A stretch of DNA of 64,000 nt. Source: Piper betle (taxonomy: Eukaryota; Streptophyta; Magnoliopsida; Piperales; Piperaceae). The notes under the pieces are model-generated. The model saw only the letters and a program-made list of their open reading frames with translations. It had not been told where the DNA came from and made no database searches. Of the stretch, positions 1-12,249 are shown in pieces (within the stretch, counting starts at the first letter, position 1; the number at the start of each line of letters is the position of its first letter). The stretch spans positions 124,001 through 188,000 of the forward strand of contig JAURVB010013248.1 in NCBI GenBank assembly GCA_033002965.1, read 5' to 3'. Both the position numbers and the translations under genes were made by a program.

Positions 1-904
1 GGAAGTCCCTAGGGATATAAAAAATACTGAGAGAGTCATCAGCAGACCAGCCAGTCCAAGATGTTATTGAGTCTGCGACCTGATGGTTCTTCAGTAGTTG
101 CCCTTATGGAGAGTTCAATGGAAGCATAAAATGGTTTTTTTACATGAGAGTTATCTCTTATCTAACCGTTTGTTATTTAGTTATTTTTAGACGAGTGACA
201 AACGTTGTTGACAATTTTTTATTATTTATATAGGTGAGGAATAGGAATATAATATGCTGACTTTACCAGTGGAGCAGTGATAGCTATATACACACACAAA
301 AATTGAAATGATATGTATTTGATCTTTTATATAATTTTAATTATGATGTATCGATTTATAATGTGATGTTTAATGTTGAAATGACTCAAGAATGTTGAAT
401 TGATATAATAGGTGTATCAGATAAAATTAGCAGATGGGTTAAGACCCAATTTGTAAATATGAAATTGTGAATATGATAAATATGACAGATGTAATGAACG
501 GAAGGGTTGAGCCCGATTATAATTATAATTGTGGTGATATAACTTTATCATGTTCTAAAATGAATGTTTATTGCTATGTGTGATGATTAGATATATATAT
601 TTATATATATTGTTATTTTGACAGGTTGACCCTTTATTGCATTTTCAGGAAAACTCTATCCTTTTTATTTAAAAATTTTATCGATTTTATCTTGATTGTT
701 TGTGAGTGTGAATTATTTTTCATGTCATTTGCTTATTATCCTATTATAGTTCCTTGCATCTCATGCATGCATAATGATATTTATCTTCTATTTTAAGAGG
801 CCGAGAGTAGATCTATTCGGGTTAGGTTTGGGTTGACTAACTTAATCAGGTGACCCGTAATATTTTGGTTCGGTTCACAAGTGAGCCAAATTTTGGGTGT
901 TACA
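1..904 (+). mobile_element. 3' part of an old Tekay/Del-like LTR
   Basis: The stretch ends in GGGTGTTACA at 895-904, the typical 3' end of large plant Ty3/gypsy LTRs. Its last 120 bases (the 'ccgagagtagatc' block, then 'cggttcac..gtgagcc') match the end of the solo LTR at 21153-24009 in order, but are diverged. The 'taggtgagga' block near 231 also has a counterpart near 23480. The left end lies outside the window. It appears to be inserted in another LTR, because the sequence after 904 reappears uninterrupted near 2886. It is old and non-coding. Confidence 0.6.
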
Positions 905-3111
905 AATTATCTAGCAAGGATAGATCGATCATCAATAATAAATTGTATGATGCTGGAATATATGTAGTTTTGTTATTTTATTTGAGAATTTATTAGCATA
1001 ATTGTGAAACATATGTTGGAATTCATGGGACATGGTAAATCACTCGTATTATTCTTTATTATGATCAATACTCCTTATTGATCAACTAATTACCACATAA
1101 ATATAAATAACATCAATATCATTTCAAACTTGAGTAAAGTGTGCCTTATTAATTTATTTTTTTCCTTGAAACGCATTCCTATTATTAGTAATATTTGTCT
1201 TGGTTTTCATAGGTTGGTTGTTACAATTAGTATCAGAGTCTGGTTTCACAAAATTATGTTAGTGAATGACTCAATACCTGGTTGAAAACCATGAGTCCAT
1301 TGTCCATAGGCTTAGAGGGATTGTTTTTTATAGAATTTATTTCTCTAGTGCTAACTTTCTATGTTGTAGAATGGTTGTGACTACTTTGAACAATCATGGA
1401 ATCGAAGGAACCATTTGAGAGAAAGAATAGGATATGAAAAATGAGTATCCCAACCTTTTAACTTGAGATGTAACATTTTTGGGAACGAAAAATTCCTAAT
1501 TTGGGGAGATTATGAAGCCATGAAAAAAATAGGGAAAAATATTTTTTTCAAATGTCTCCTTATAAGATACCTATCTTATTGAACTTCATCGTATAATAGA
1601 ATAGCCAAATTGTAAAATTAGAGTTTTATGACTAACTTCAATTGTGAAATTAGGATTTCATGACTAAATAGTTATGGTTATGGCAAGAAAGGGCATGCCA
1701 CCATGGTTTTAGACCTTATGGTTAAACTACATGGGTAACTTGAATGGCTAAGGGTTGAATCACTTTAATATGTGGTTGAGTTTAAATTCAAGCACTAAGT
1801 TATTAAGGGAATAATGTGGTTGTTGTGGCTTGAGAAATAAGGAAGTAGAATCTTGACTTAAAAGGCTTCGAGGCTTGATAATGGAGGATTAGAGTTATAG
1901 GGAGGTATTAAACCACTTCCCTTGACCACTTGATTTTCTCTCGTTGTGTAGAAGGAAGTGACAACTTAATGTTAATTTCCTCCCATTAGTTAACATTCCT
2001 TAGAAAATAAGTTTGACAAACGAGGGTTTAGGCCCTGGGGAGGTGTCAACCCTCTACTAGACCCTTTTACTTCCTCTCCAATGCAAGGAGGGAAGACAAA
2101 TGATTCACATTTCCTCCTTTAGCTATCACCTCCACCTCTATATAAAAGGCAATGAAGATTGAAGGCAAGCACACTTCCTCCATACTTCATAATCTCTACT
2201 CTATAGTTGTTCTCTGTTTCAAGTTGTCGACCATACCTCTTTTTTCTAGGATTGAATCTTCCTTTATGAGTGTGTTCTTTTATACGAGATACTATCTAAT
2301 TTATGTAGACTTATGAAGTTGGGAATGACATGCTCTCTAAATATAGTCTATATTTTATCCTAAATCTATGATGTATAATTCATCTATTTAGATTAAGATT
2401 TCTTCACTTGTCGATCTCTTTTCCACGAATACCTGGTCCGTATAGCATTTTGATACTTTTTTTATTCTAAAAGTTAACTTGGTCGGTCTAGATGCATAAC
2501 AAAGTTCACACGTGTTGGATGCAATCAAAACCAAGATTGATCTAGCCCAACATAGGGCAAGATAAAAGTACTTTGAAAGATTTAATACCTACCCTAGGTT
2601 AAAAGGGTTGTCAGGGTGTGCAAACGCAAGACCTATTATGCATTTGTGAAACCAATAGGGTGGGTTCGTACATATCGGTTATCATAATTTGGACTAGTGG
2701 CGCTTATGTTCACTTGTGGGTTAAATGGTCTGGCCACCCTTTATGGATGAGATTTTGATATAGGCTTATATATGAAGAATTAAAAATGTGATTGAAATAT
2801 TTAACTTGTACATTGTGTTATATGATATAGTGATATTAGCATTAACACGAAATTACTTTTGCAGGGGGACACTCCAAATCAAGGATTATCTAGCAAGGAC
2901 AGATCGGTCATCAACAATAAATTGTATGATATTGAAATATATGTGGTTTGGTTATTTTATTTGAGAATTTGCTAGCATAATTGTGAAATATATGTTGCAA
3001 TTCGTGTGACGTGATGAATCCCTTGAGTATTCGATACTGCTTAAAAAAATTTTTCTTGTTACATATTACTATTATTAGTAACATCTTGACTCTGAAAAGC
3101 AGGTTGTTACA
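905..3111 (+). mobile_element. Small LTR retrotransposon remnant, coding-free
   Basis: Positions 905-1225 and about 2886-3111 are direct copies ('attatctagcaagga...', then 'gagaattt.ttagcataattgtgaaa', ending TTGTTACA). They read as the ends of 5' and 3' LTRs. Right after the first copy comes a primer-binding-like sequence. The 3' LTR appears to carry a promoter: a TATA box (ctatataaaag) lies near 2131. The start of the 3' LTR is uncertain; TGTAAAATTAG near 1609 is a candidate, leaving an internal region of only about 0.4 kb. No gag or pol is visible, so it is either a non-autonomous element or an internally deleted one. The copies are clearly diverged, so the insertion is old. Confidence 0.5.
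1226..1240 (+). other. Primer-binding site (tRNA-iMet type)
   Basis: ATTAGTATCAGAGTC directly follows the TTGTTACA end of the LTR. It is close to TGGTATCAGAGC, the plant initiator-Met tRNA primer-binding site. This position and sequence support reading 905-1225 as the end of a 5' LTR. Confidence 0.55.
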
Positions 3112-3390
3112 CTTTTATTTTTCTTATTTTCTCTCGTTCTAATTAGCATAAAAAAATTGGAATGACTTTTTCAAAACCTAAAGTTGATATACTTTATATT
3201 GATAATTTTTTTGACAATTTGGTAATGAACTTTAAGAATATCGTTAATATCATTAATTTATATTAATTTTTATTGGTTGCTTGATTAATCATTTGGTGGG
3301 AAAAAATGTGCATATTTGATTTGTGTTATAAATACTTTAGATATTAGTTAGTCACTTGTTTAGTCGTCCACGCCACCCCCGCCCATTAAA
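3112..3390. repeat. Dispersed repeat, second copy at 49258-49580
   Basis: AT-rich, non-coding. The blocks 'ttatttttcttattttct', 'ggtaatgaacttt' with 'atcattaattta', and 'tagtcgtcta/cac' occur in the same order here and at 49258-49580, with many substitutions. The family is unknown. Confidence 0.4.
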
Positions 3391-4049
3391 GGAGCCTTCG
3401 GGCTGGCCATGCATACCACATGGTGCACATTGACCTGAGGCATGTTGGACGGTGCTTGTAAACGAAGAGCAGGCAAAAATTATTAAGAATGATGATATGA
3501 AAAATTTATTAAGAATGAAGATGTGAACTTGAACCCGAAAATACACATATTTTTTGTCAGTTTATGCACGAACTCGACATGCGCCCATCTATATTTAACC
3601 CAAATCCAAAATTAAATATATTTTACATATTTGAAATAAAGTATATATATATATATATAATTTAAAATTATTATAATATAGTTATTTTTATTTTATTGGA
3701 AAGTAAATTATAGTTTTAGTTGAATAGGTCACACACACCATCTAATCTTATTAATAAAATAACCTCTAATTAAGGTAAGAGATTTAACCAATCAAAATAC
3801 AAGAAAAATAAATAAATCAAATTATTATAGTCTACCTTTTAAAACCACAGTTAATTAAAATCTATATCAAATATATTAGATTATTATATAGTCTTTCTCA
3901 TTATTCAACTCGAGTTTATCTATAAATTTTATTTTTTATCTATAATGTAAGTTGCACATGGAGCAACATCTTACTTAATTATCAACCCCCTTACATTAAA
4001 GTGTTAGGTTTTTTGGCTCACATCGTGTTTTAGCCTTTCTGGCATTTGA
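3391..4049. other. AT-rich intergenic DNA
   Basis: No gene or clear repeat seen. There is a short (TA)n near 3643-3659. A small open frame on the minus strand at 3352-3546 has no recognisable domain and is taken as chance. Confidence 0.5.
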
Positions 4050-4857
4050 GGATGTAAACAAGCCGAATCGAGTCGACTACTACTTTATCCATGTTTAGCT
4101 TATTTTTAAACTTTCTTGCTCAATCTTGGTTCATTATTAGGTTATATATCTTGAACAGAGTTCAAACTAAACATTTACTTATTCAAGCTTGCTTTATTTT
4201 TTATTATGATATAAGTTGAGTCAAACCGACCAATTAAAATAATTTGGCTTGATTATACCACGATAAGCAGCAAGTACCTAATATTTAGCAGTAACTAGTA
4301 AATAACATGAAGTGTCTATTAACATGTGGTTTATAACTGCTACATGTCGCAGTTATTACTAACTAATTAAATAAGTAACTAGCTACTATAAGTGTCACCT
4401 TAACCTGTATATATTTATAATTTAGTCACACTTAATATAATAAATTATTTTTGATATATTTTATTTTGGAAAAATAATAATTTAGGGCAAGCATTAGGTA
4501 TTGTTACTATTAAATAAGCTAAATAGCTAATATTTAAGTAACATATTAAGTACTAACAATATTTTTTAAAGTAATTGATGAGGTTATAAGAGTTATTTAC
4601 TTATATTAAAACTTAATATAAAAAATATTATATAAGTTGAGTCTAGCCAAGTATTATATCTGTTGAAATACATCAAACTCAAATTTCGAGCCATGTTGAG
4701 CTAAACACTCCTTTGGTGATGTTTTATTCATAGTTAAACGAGCTACCTATTTAAAGCCAAATATTTTTATAAGAGCATAAAGTTAACGTGTATAAGTTCA
4801 AGCCAAACCGAATCGAACGTAAAACGCATGTGAGGTAGCTTGGCTTGTTTACATCCC
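4050..4857. mobile_element. Non-autonomous terminal-inverted-repeat element
   Basis: GGATGTAAACAAGCC at 4050-4065 is repeated in inverted orientation at 4842-4856 (GGCTTGTTTACATCC). Next to each end is an 'aagccgaatcgagtcg'-like subterminal motif, also in inverted orientation. The 0.8-kb interior is AT-rich and non-coding. The ends resemble hAT-type MITEs that begin CAGGGATG, but I see no clear 8-bp target-site duplication, so the superfamily is open. Confidence 0.5.
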
Positions 4858-4933
4858 TATTTACATCACGGTTAATATTGCACAACCACCCCTAGCCATA
4901 GCTTTATGGGCTCTAAATACTTAATTAATTTGT

Positions 4934-4969
4934 AATTATTATTATTATTATTATTATTGTTATTATTTA
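4934..4969. repeat. (ATT)n microsatellite
   Basis: Uninterrupted ATT repeats with one TGTT break near the 3' end. Confidence 0.9.
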
Positions 4970-5370
4970 TCATTAGGAAATCATCGAACTATAATTCTAC
5001 TTAAATTAGAATTAAAAAATTAATAAACTATAATATATTTATAATTATCTTGAATAATTCTATTTGAATTAAAAATCTTTAAAAAATAAGTTCTATTTAG
5101 TTATCAAAACCTCTTATAAAAATTAAAACCACCTTTAACATTTGTTTACAACTTATATTTTCAGGTAAAACTAAATAAATATTCATTATTTTTATTCAAA
5201 ATTAATACAATAATAATTTTAAATTAATTTTATATAATCTTATACCCCGCCCATCATGCATGGCTATGGCTAATTATTAATAACAACACATAAGACCTTA
5301 CAATATATCACCACTTCAAAAAAAAAAAACTACCATTGGGCTTTTGGATAAATAATAATAACAATAAATA

Positions 5371-5372
5371 AC

Positions 5373-5433
<61 letters not shown>
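5371..5433. repeat. (AAT)n microsatellite upstream of TIM13
   Basis: About 20 AAT units, about 175 bases upstream of the TIM13 start codon. An apparent minus-strand poly-isoleucine protein here is an artefact of the repeat. Confidence 0.9.
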
Positions 5434-5434
<1 letters not shown>

Positions 5435-5606
5435 ATAACCTTGAAAGTGGGCCAAGAGAGGAAGTTGGGATGGGCTTTTCTACCCAATCTACTACCAACT
5501 TAACAACTAGGGTTGCAACCAAAAAGCCAAGCCGGCGCTACCAAACCAAAACAAGCAGTCGTAGTAGCAATTCCTCAATACCTTGGCCTTTGGGGAAGGA
5601 AGGAGA

Positions 5607-7469
5607 ATGGATCCGTATTCGTCCCCCACCGGCGCCGGCTCCTCCGCCTCTGCATCCCCTGAAGCTCTCATGGAAGGCCTCAAGGCCCAGCTCGCCCAAG
5701 CCTACGCCGAGAGCTTCCTCGAGGTCCCTCTCCCCCTCCCTCTCTCTCTCTTCTCTTTTTACGTGTTTATGTTATATATGGTTAGTTGTAACTGTAGTTT
5801 TGGTTTGGAGCTTTTTGGAATTTATACGTGGTGCCTTATGTGGTGGTATATATATATATATATGTTCTTGAACGGCACTTGAACGTAAGATTATGGTGTG
5901 TAGTGATTAATAAGGAGAGGCTTGGTAATACTCTTTGTTGCTGGTTGAACTGTTTTTTTGTTTTTGTGGTTGTCGTTGTTTTTGTTTGGGTATCTAAGAT
6001 GTTCGTGTGATGGTAATGGTATGTTGCTATTATTGATGGATTCTTGAAGGCTCTTGAAGTTCAGCTATAATAAAATGTATAAGATGTGGGCTAGTGACCA
6101 AAAGAAGAGAGATATGATATTGTTCTTTGTTGCTGGAGGAGATTTTGCTTGCAAAGACATTTTTTTACTTTTTCGTTTTTTAATTCGTATTTAAGAAGTA
6201 CATGTGGTAATAACTGCATGTTATCATTAATGTTCTTGATGCATATTGAAGTTAAGCTGTTGTAGAATGTAAGATATGGTGTAGTGATAAAAAAAGTTAA
6301 GACTTTAACAATGTTCTTTGTTGCTGGAGAAGAATTTACTTGCAAAGACTAAGTTTTTTTTAGTTGATTGTGCCTTTGCCAAATGTAAAGCTGTTTGTCC
6401 TGTAGATTGTCATAGTGAAAATCTCAAGCATGGTAAGTGGATGCATTAATTTAGGTTGATTTAATTGTGCTTGGATGAAATGGTGTTAGGAATGGCCTAG
6501 GGATCATGGGAGGGAGAAGAGGATAGTTTGGGTTTACCACGAAACTCAATTGTTAATCGTCTACATTGAAATACTCTTGCTTTCCTCTTCATCTTGTATG
6601 AGCTATGTCAGCTCTCCTTGAAAAGTTGGGTTATGTTTTGGATGGGTTAGTTAGGATGCGGATTGATAAAATTTTGTTATTGGTACTGTAAGTAGTTCGT
6701 GAATCAAATTTACGTTATCTTTGCAATCAAGCTTTGGAATATTATCATCTGTCTTTCTGATTGATTTCTTCCTGATTGTGCTTTAATTCAGCAGATTTGT
6801 ATTATGACATTTGAAAAAGGAATAATACTTGGGGTTCAGGGGAAATGATGTTTCTTTCAAAGATGGTTTATCTGGAGATTTTAAGATGCACTTCAAAATA
6901 CACAAAAAGCACATTCACAAACAAATCCTTCTTCCGGTGAATATGTCTTTTGATCATTTCTCTGAATACGGATTGTTAACGTCCTCTGTTTGCAAAGCTT
7001 ATATATACATTAGCTTACTATTATCTATGCTTTAATTATTAAGCTCTAAGATCCAGCGTGAGGCATGACATCAGTTCGAGGTTTCTTTCTCACTCACTGT
7101 GTGCTGTAAAGTAGCTTTTCTGGTTGCTGAAAGTTCAATATAATTGAGTTCAACTTCTCTGCATTAAGGCTTGGAGAAAAAAGCTTCTCTGCATGAAAGA
7201 CTTTTTTGTGGAGGAGTTCTGGACCACACCTATCTTCTATCTTAGCTTATGTTGTTGATGCTATAGTGCTCCATGTCATTCCCCAATTGAGTCTTACTCC
7301 CCTTCTGTTATTCTTCCAGACTGTCAGAGGGAAGTGCTTTACTAAATGCATTAGCAAGCCTGGGAGTAGTCTAAGTGGGAGTGAAAGCAGTTGCATCTCC
7401 AGATGTGTTGATCGCTATATTGAAGCCACGGGCATTGTCAGCAAGGCATTATTTAGTTCCTCTCGCTGA
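5607..7469 (+). CDS. TIM13: Mitochondrial import inner-membrane translocase subunit TIM13
   Basis: Two exons, 5607-5723 and 7320-7469, separated by a 1.6-kb GT-AG intron, give 88 residues, the usual length of plant TIM13. Exon 1 (MDPYSSP... LKAQLAQAYAESFLE) is the N-terminal helix. Exon 2 has the twin CX3C signature, CFTKC and CISRC, around 'KPGSSLSGSES', then DRYIEATGIVSKALF. Small TIMs form a soluble chaperone hexamer (TIM8-TIM13) in the mitochondrial intermembrane space. It carries hydrophobic precursors from TOM to TIM22 or SAM, and the cysteines make two intramolecular disulfides. The ATG at 5607 was chosen because it matches the family start; there is no earlier in-frame ATG. The exon 1/intron junction is GAG|GTCCCT, a weak donor, but phase and family structure agree. 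The gene faces the F-box gene tail to tail. Confidence 0.93.
5862..6400 (+). repeat. Three imperfect ~185-bp repeats inside the TIM13 intron
   Basis: The string 'ctttgttgctgg' occurs near 5933, 6124 and 6315. Each is preceded by a version of 'gtaagat.tgg.gtagtga' and of 'ttgaa.gt.aagct'. Units start about 5862, 6040 and 6226. Units 2 and 3 are the most alike. The repeat is intronic and non-coding. Confidence 0.55.
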
Positions 7470-7973
7470 TTATGGATAACTCTCTGTTTTACCTTACGGG
7501 ATATTCAGGTTAATTTTTGCGATTATCTTATATACTCAAGTTTAATGACCGAATTGATACCAGGTTTTACATCCTGCTGTAGTTCTCTTTCAATTCGTGC
7601 TTGTGTGTGCCTTGTAATAGGCATGAATTTCAAGTGCTCTGGTTCTGCAAACCAAGGCTGCATCAAGTTGATTCACCCGTTATTATAGTGCAAGCTTTAT
7701 TGGTAGTCAGGTATCAATTTTAAAGGTTTTTATACTCGACGGTGAAAAAAAATTTTTGGCTTGACAACATTGGATGAGAAAATATGAATAACAATATTGG
7801 CCACATAAAAATGAAATTATAATTTGCTTTTGTTATATGACCGGTTTTACAAAAAACTAATCAAAGTAAGAAGTATCATGAAAACATATGTCGAGAATCA
7901 TATCTTTGTAAATACTTTTTACAATTCACAACTCTCTTGTTCTCTTGTTTTTAATGTGTTTGTGTTAAGAAGC
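7470..7973. other. Shared 3' intergenic region between convergent genes
   Basis: Holds the 3' untranslated ends of TIM13 (+) and the F-box gene (-). No further gene seen. Confidence 0.6.
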
Positions 7974-9089
7974 TCATTGGGTGACTGAAATGAGCAAGTG
8001 ACAGAAAACGGCGAAGAGTGTTATCCCGGTGCAGACGAACAAATTATCAATTAGATACTCACTTCTCATTCTCTTCTCCCTTGCTTCCCTTTTCTCCCTT
8101 ATAAACTCTTTGTAGACCATCTCAAACTTCTCATGTTTCCAGCTTCTGTAACTTGTTCCGAGTGCTCTATGCAAAACTGCCAAGCTCCTCCTTCCATCGA
8201 TATGAGCTCCCTCCTTGTCCTCCATTTGCATGCAAATGTCTCTCCATTGCAAGCAGCCCTCCCTCTGCGACAGCCGACATTTTGCTGAGATGACACACTC
8301 GACTGGCCCGACGTTGTCTCCAGTGACAATGGAACCAAAATGCATCAGTACGTCTCCTTCCGTAGGCCAATGCCGCTGGACAGATAGAGGCTTCCAGCTT
8401 GACAGGTTGGCAGATTCCCCAGTTCTGGTATCCAGTATCACCCAGCTCAATCTCACCTTGTCCTCTAGCTTCCTGCACAACTTCCCTCCGCCTTTAGTTC
8501 CCTTCTTCTCCACCAAAGCCACCGATGGAAGGGTGCCCACATCGTCCTCTTCGTCGTCGGCCTCGTCCTCGTTGATACTACTGGTCCCATACTGGTATTG
8601 CAATGCATCCAATCTGAAGGGTCCATCCATGAACCACCCTCCATGCTGCTCATCCTCCTCGGCTCCAGGAATCCCATACAAAACCTTGGAGAAGATGCAC
8701 TTATCCTTGTAATACACGTCAACCAATGACACCAGATCAGAAGGACCAGAACAAAACGTTTCCTCTGTTCCACATGGCTCTTCTAGTGGCTTGTAGAGAA
8801 TCAAGGGGAACGAATTGGCAAAGAATCCACTGTATCCACCAAGAGAGGAGGAGATGATGCTCTTGGCCCTCTCTTCCATGGTGGACGGCCATGTTGAGTG
8901 ACAGAGAACCTCCCACAGCCCATCTTCTTTGGCAATCCCATTGAAACTGAAGCTTGCACAGCTGGCCGAGGCCAGAGTAGGACCATCGACCCTTGCCAGT
9001 ATGTGTGCCAACACATCTCTATCCAACATGCTCGAGCTCTCTTCACCACTCATGGAGATGAACCCAACATTTTCTGGAGACAGGCTCAT
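7974..9089 (-). CDS. F-box protein, At2g27310/At2g36090-like, with C-terminal membrane segment
   Basis: One open frame of 371 residues from the ATG at 9087-9089. The F-box lies near the N-terminus (LDRDVLAHILARVDGPTLASASC, then LWEVLCHSTWPS). This fits the substrate-receptor class that docks on SKP1 in SCF ubiquitin ligases. The middle part matches plant F-box proteins of the At2g36090 type (YKDKCIFSKVLYGIPGAE, GGWFMDGPFRLDAL, VRLSWVILD). An acidic run (EDEADDEEDD) sits in the centre. The end has a basic coiled stretch (FIREKREAREKRMRSEY) followed by about 20 hydrophobic residues (LFVCTGITLFAVFCHLLI), a likely tail anchor, which is typical of this subfamily. The open frame continues upstream without another ATG. 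The sequence just before the ATG (ttctcttgcag|g) is a good splice acceptor, so I infer a 5'-UTR intron. The target is unknown. Confidence 0.85.
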   Translation of the reverse strand: MSLSPENVGFISMSGEESSSMLDRDVLAHILARVDGPTLASASCASFSFNGIAKEDGLWEVLCHSTWPSTMEERAKSIISSSLGGYSGFFANSFPLILYKPLEEPCGTEETFCSGPSDLVSLVDVYYKDKCIFSKVLYGIPGAEEDEQHGGWFMDGPFRLDALQYQYGTSSINEDEADDEEDDVGTLPSVALVEKKGTKGGGKLCRKLEDKVRLSWVILDTRTGESANLSSWKPLSVQRHWPTEGDVLMHFGSIVTGDNVGPVECVISAKCRLSQREGCLQWRDICMQMEDKEGAHIDGRRSLAVLHRALGTSYRSWKHEKFEMVYKEFIREKREAREKRMRSEYLIDNLFVCTGITLFAVFCHLLISVTQ

Positions 9090-11589
9090 CCTGCAAGAGA
9101 ACTTAATTTGGTGGAAGAAACAACGGGTGAGATGAAGCTTTAAACATGGATTTGAATGGGATGAGCACAATTCAACGTGCTATGGTGGTAGTAAATGAAC
9201 GTGTTGGACTTGAGAAGCGGCCAAGAAAGGCTCAAATCACACGTTTGGTGTTGAGATACAAAGAAAATTAGACGAAAGAGAAGGAAACTACCTTCGGCTG
9301 TTTTAAAAGGTCGGCCTTGTTTCGACTCTTGGATTAGTCTTTACTTTCTTCGTCATACGTACGTTTCAATCTCTTCTGGGAGGTGAAACCTGTCAAATCT
9401 TATATTAAATCATATTCATGGGTCGGCGTACGTATTACGACCAAATGACAGATTGATGAGGAGGCATCCAAGTTGTATAGTAAGAGTAACACGGATCTAG
9501 GAGATGGGTATTATTGTTATCAAATAAATACTGATATTGAAGATGGGCATTGTACGTCGTCGTTGTTATTAATATTATTATTAATATATATATATATATA
9601 CACACACAGAAGTAGAGCGGAGAAAACGTTTTTTTTTCATGCAGAGTGGAGAAAACGTTGTGTAGAAATGGATTTGAAAATGCGGCTAATTAGGTGGCAT
9701 AGGGAAGTGGAGGATAAGGACTCGAATGTGCCGGCCAGGGAAGGGGTTTGGATGAGAAGATTCGGATGCTTTGCCATCTCCGTCATCTTCATCTTTGCTG
9801 TGTATTTGTTGCCCAAAGTTTGCGGTTCTTGGCGTACAGTCCTCCTCCAATCATTGTTTTACGGAATATCTGTCGAGTCTGGTAAAAAACAAGCATCAAG
9901 TTGTCACAACTATGACAGGAGTAAGAAAAAGAAAGAGATATAATTGTGTGATAATAATAATATTATTAAATAGGGTGTAGACCATATGGAGATTAGAAAA
10001 ATATATTTTAATGATGGCAAAATTTGTTTTCATAATTAATTTTGTGTTAAACAAGTAAAGAGGTCCACCTGACTCGTCCTTAAAAAATGCTATTTTTCAA
10101 GAAAAAATTGAAATCTTTCTTTTAAAAATTGTTCCATGCATGATTTGGCAATGTTAGGTCAAATCGGACCAGGCTGCAACCACATTTCTTGAAGAAAATA
10201 CGGTACCGTTGTGGCAGGATCATGATCAGAAAATTCGAAGCAAAGATTCAATGATAACCATGAAATCTTTAGTTTTATTTAAAAAATTTTTGGAAGATAA
10301 TGACGACAACAAAACCCACAAAAATCTAAAATTTTTTGACCATATTCTGATTGAAAAGCTCCGGAATTATTTATTTAGTAACGTGCAGATTCTTAGTTTC
10401 TATTAAATATTTAACAGTATAAAGAAAATAGATTTGTTAAGTACAAATAACAATATAATATATATTTTTTAATTAAGGAGTTCTTTATAATAAAATTTAA
10501 TTTTTTTATTAAAATAATTACAAATAAATAGTGAGTTGTAAAATTTAGTACACATTAAATAACACCGATTGTGATAATAAAAAGAAAAAAAGATTTGTCG
10601 TCGTAGTCGGAAAATAAAAATAATTTTATTATTTGAAAATGATTAAGATTTGGGAAAGATAAGCATGTTGATGTTATGAAAAATCGTGTTTAAGATTAAA
10701 TCAACTTGATCAAACGATTTTTCAAACTATTTCAGCAGATATCTTGATTAAAAAAGTCTGGAAATTGAAAGAATATAAAATATTTGTGGTAGAAAAAAAC
10801 GTTAATAATATATTTTTGTATCACCTATGTGTATTCGGAAATAATATCTTTTGTATCTCATATATTTAACTTTTCTTATAGCTCATCTAATATATGTGAC
10901 ATCATACTCAACTGAATTTTTCTTGTTAAACTATAAATAATCTTTTTTTGTCATATTGATCACCTGTTTATGACGAAGATTAGTGTGACAAAATGCATGA
11001 CATTTTAATTGTTAGAAAAGCTATTATTTACCCTCGAATGTATAATCATGAGATTTAATAGGATGGGCTCATAGATAAAATGTAAATACTTTTATTGTTA
11101 CAATGGCAATAAATGGGTTGGAACTTCGAATAATGTATGCAGGTTTGGAATTTCAGGCATAGATGGAGGGAGGTGTATATCGATCGGTCGGGTTTGGCTA
11201 ACCCACTATTTTACCTAAATTTATAAATCAAACCTAACTATTTATTTTTTTCGTCGTACTATTATAAAATTAAAAATTGACCATTTATTATTAAGACAAA
11301 ATTAAACAAAACTATTTATGATCAATAGTCAAGTATGAACATGTACTCATTTAACAATTCAAACTATATAATAGTATTACATGCATTCTAAAAAATAAAT
11401 CTTAAGAAAAATATTTTAAAAATACAAATATATATTAATAAGTATTAGTTTAAAAAGTTAATGAGGCACTTATCTTCGTAATTAAATAATAATTTGAAAA
11501 TCGAGTATCAGATACTTGGTATCCGTCACTTTATTACCAAACCTGGCCAGCTATAACCCGATGTCTGTCTCTTTCAAATCAAATCTTAT
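9090..11589. other. Intergenic, mostly AT-rich
   Basis: Contains the F-box promoter side, a (TA)n tract at about 9580-9601, and long AT-rich DNA. A plus-strand open frame (about 9473-9943) includes an internal ATG at 9668 that would start MDLKMRLIRWHREVEDKDS..., with one hydrophobic helix (FAISVIFIFAVYLLP). It matches nothing I recognise and is not called as a gene. Positions 10796-10935 resemble 29670-29810. Confidence 0.4.
10796..10935. repeat. Dispersed repeat, second copy at 29670-29810
   Basis: 'tttgtatctcatatatttaacttttctta' and its surroundings recur near 29715 ('tttgtatctcatacatttcacttttctt'). Both copies are near copy A of the peroxidase duplication, one on each side. Non-coding. 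Confidence 0.4.
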
Positions 11590-12035
11590 TATTAATTATT
11601 CAAAATCTTAGTCAAACGTCTAACTCTAGTTTCATCTAATTTTTTTATAAAAAAGTCAATTGGTTTCTTGATGTCATTTAGCATTGAGATAACTTACATT
11701 AATTATAAGTATAATTGGTTCAAAAACTATAAATATAATCAATTGAAGACATTTTGTTCAACATTTGCTAGATATTAATATTATTGCATAGAAAAGTTGT
11801 AATTGTTCTCACTAGACAATGTGTGCAATCTTCAATCCTTTTTATCTTTGACGCTAATGCTGTTTCCTTTTAACCGAAATTGATAATCCTATTAATTTCA
11901 AAAAGTTATTTCTCCTACAGGAAATAAAAATCTTATAACTTCTCCAAAATCACAAGATTAACAATGCCATCAATAGAAAACATCATTAGCCTTATATTTA
12001 GGTATATATCTTGCCACCAATTGTCAATTACCTAT

Positions 12036-12044
12036 TTATTTGAA
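12036..12044. other. 9-bp target-site duplication, left (TTATTTGAA)
   Basis: Matches 18602-18610 exactly. Nine bases is the standard length for Mutator-like elements. The unoccupied paralogous site in copy B is TTGTTTGAA at 42484-42492. Confidence 0.85.
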
Positions 12045-12249
12045 GGTAAAAATTTTCCTATGATGCAGCACAGGTAAGTTTTCTATGCTTGAATTTTTTT
12101 ACAGCCGTCGGATTTCCATCCAACGGCTGTAAAAAAATCCCGCGTTTCTCTGATTTCTCCCGCCTGTGCCCTGCTTCTCCCGCGTCTGCTCCCTCCGTTC
12201 ATCCCACGACGTTGTGCAGCACACTGCCCGGATGATGGTGGGAGGCATC

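Noticed and set aside
5316..5522. Small minus-strand protein with 20 isoleucines
   Set aside because: Translation of the AAT microsatellite.
8215..8712. 165-residue plus-strand open frame
   Set aside because: Antisense of the F-box gene; serine-rich because of the acidic run on the other strand.
9473..9943. Possible 156-residue protein with one hydrophobic helix
   Set aside because: Starts without ATG in a TA microsatellite; the internal ATG at 9668 gives an unrecognised peptide. Not enough to call a gene.
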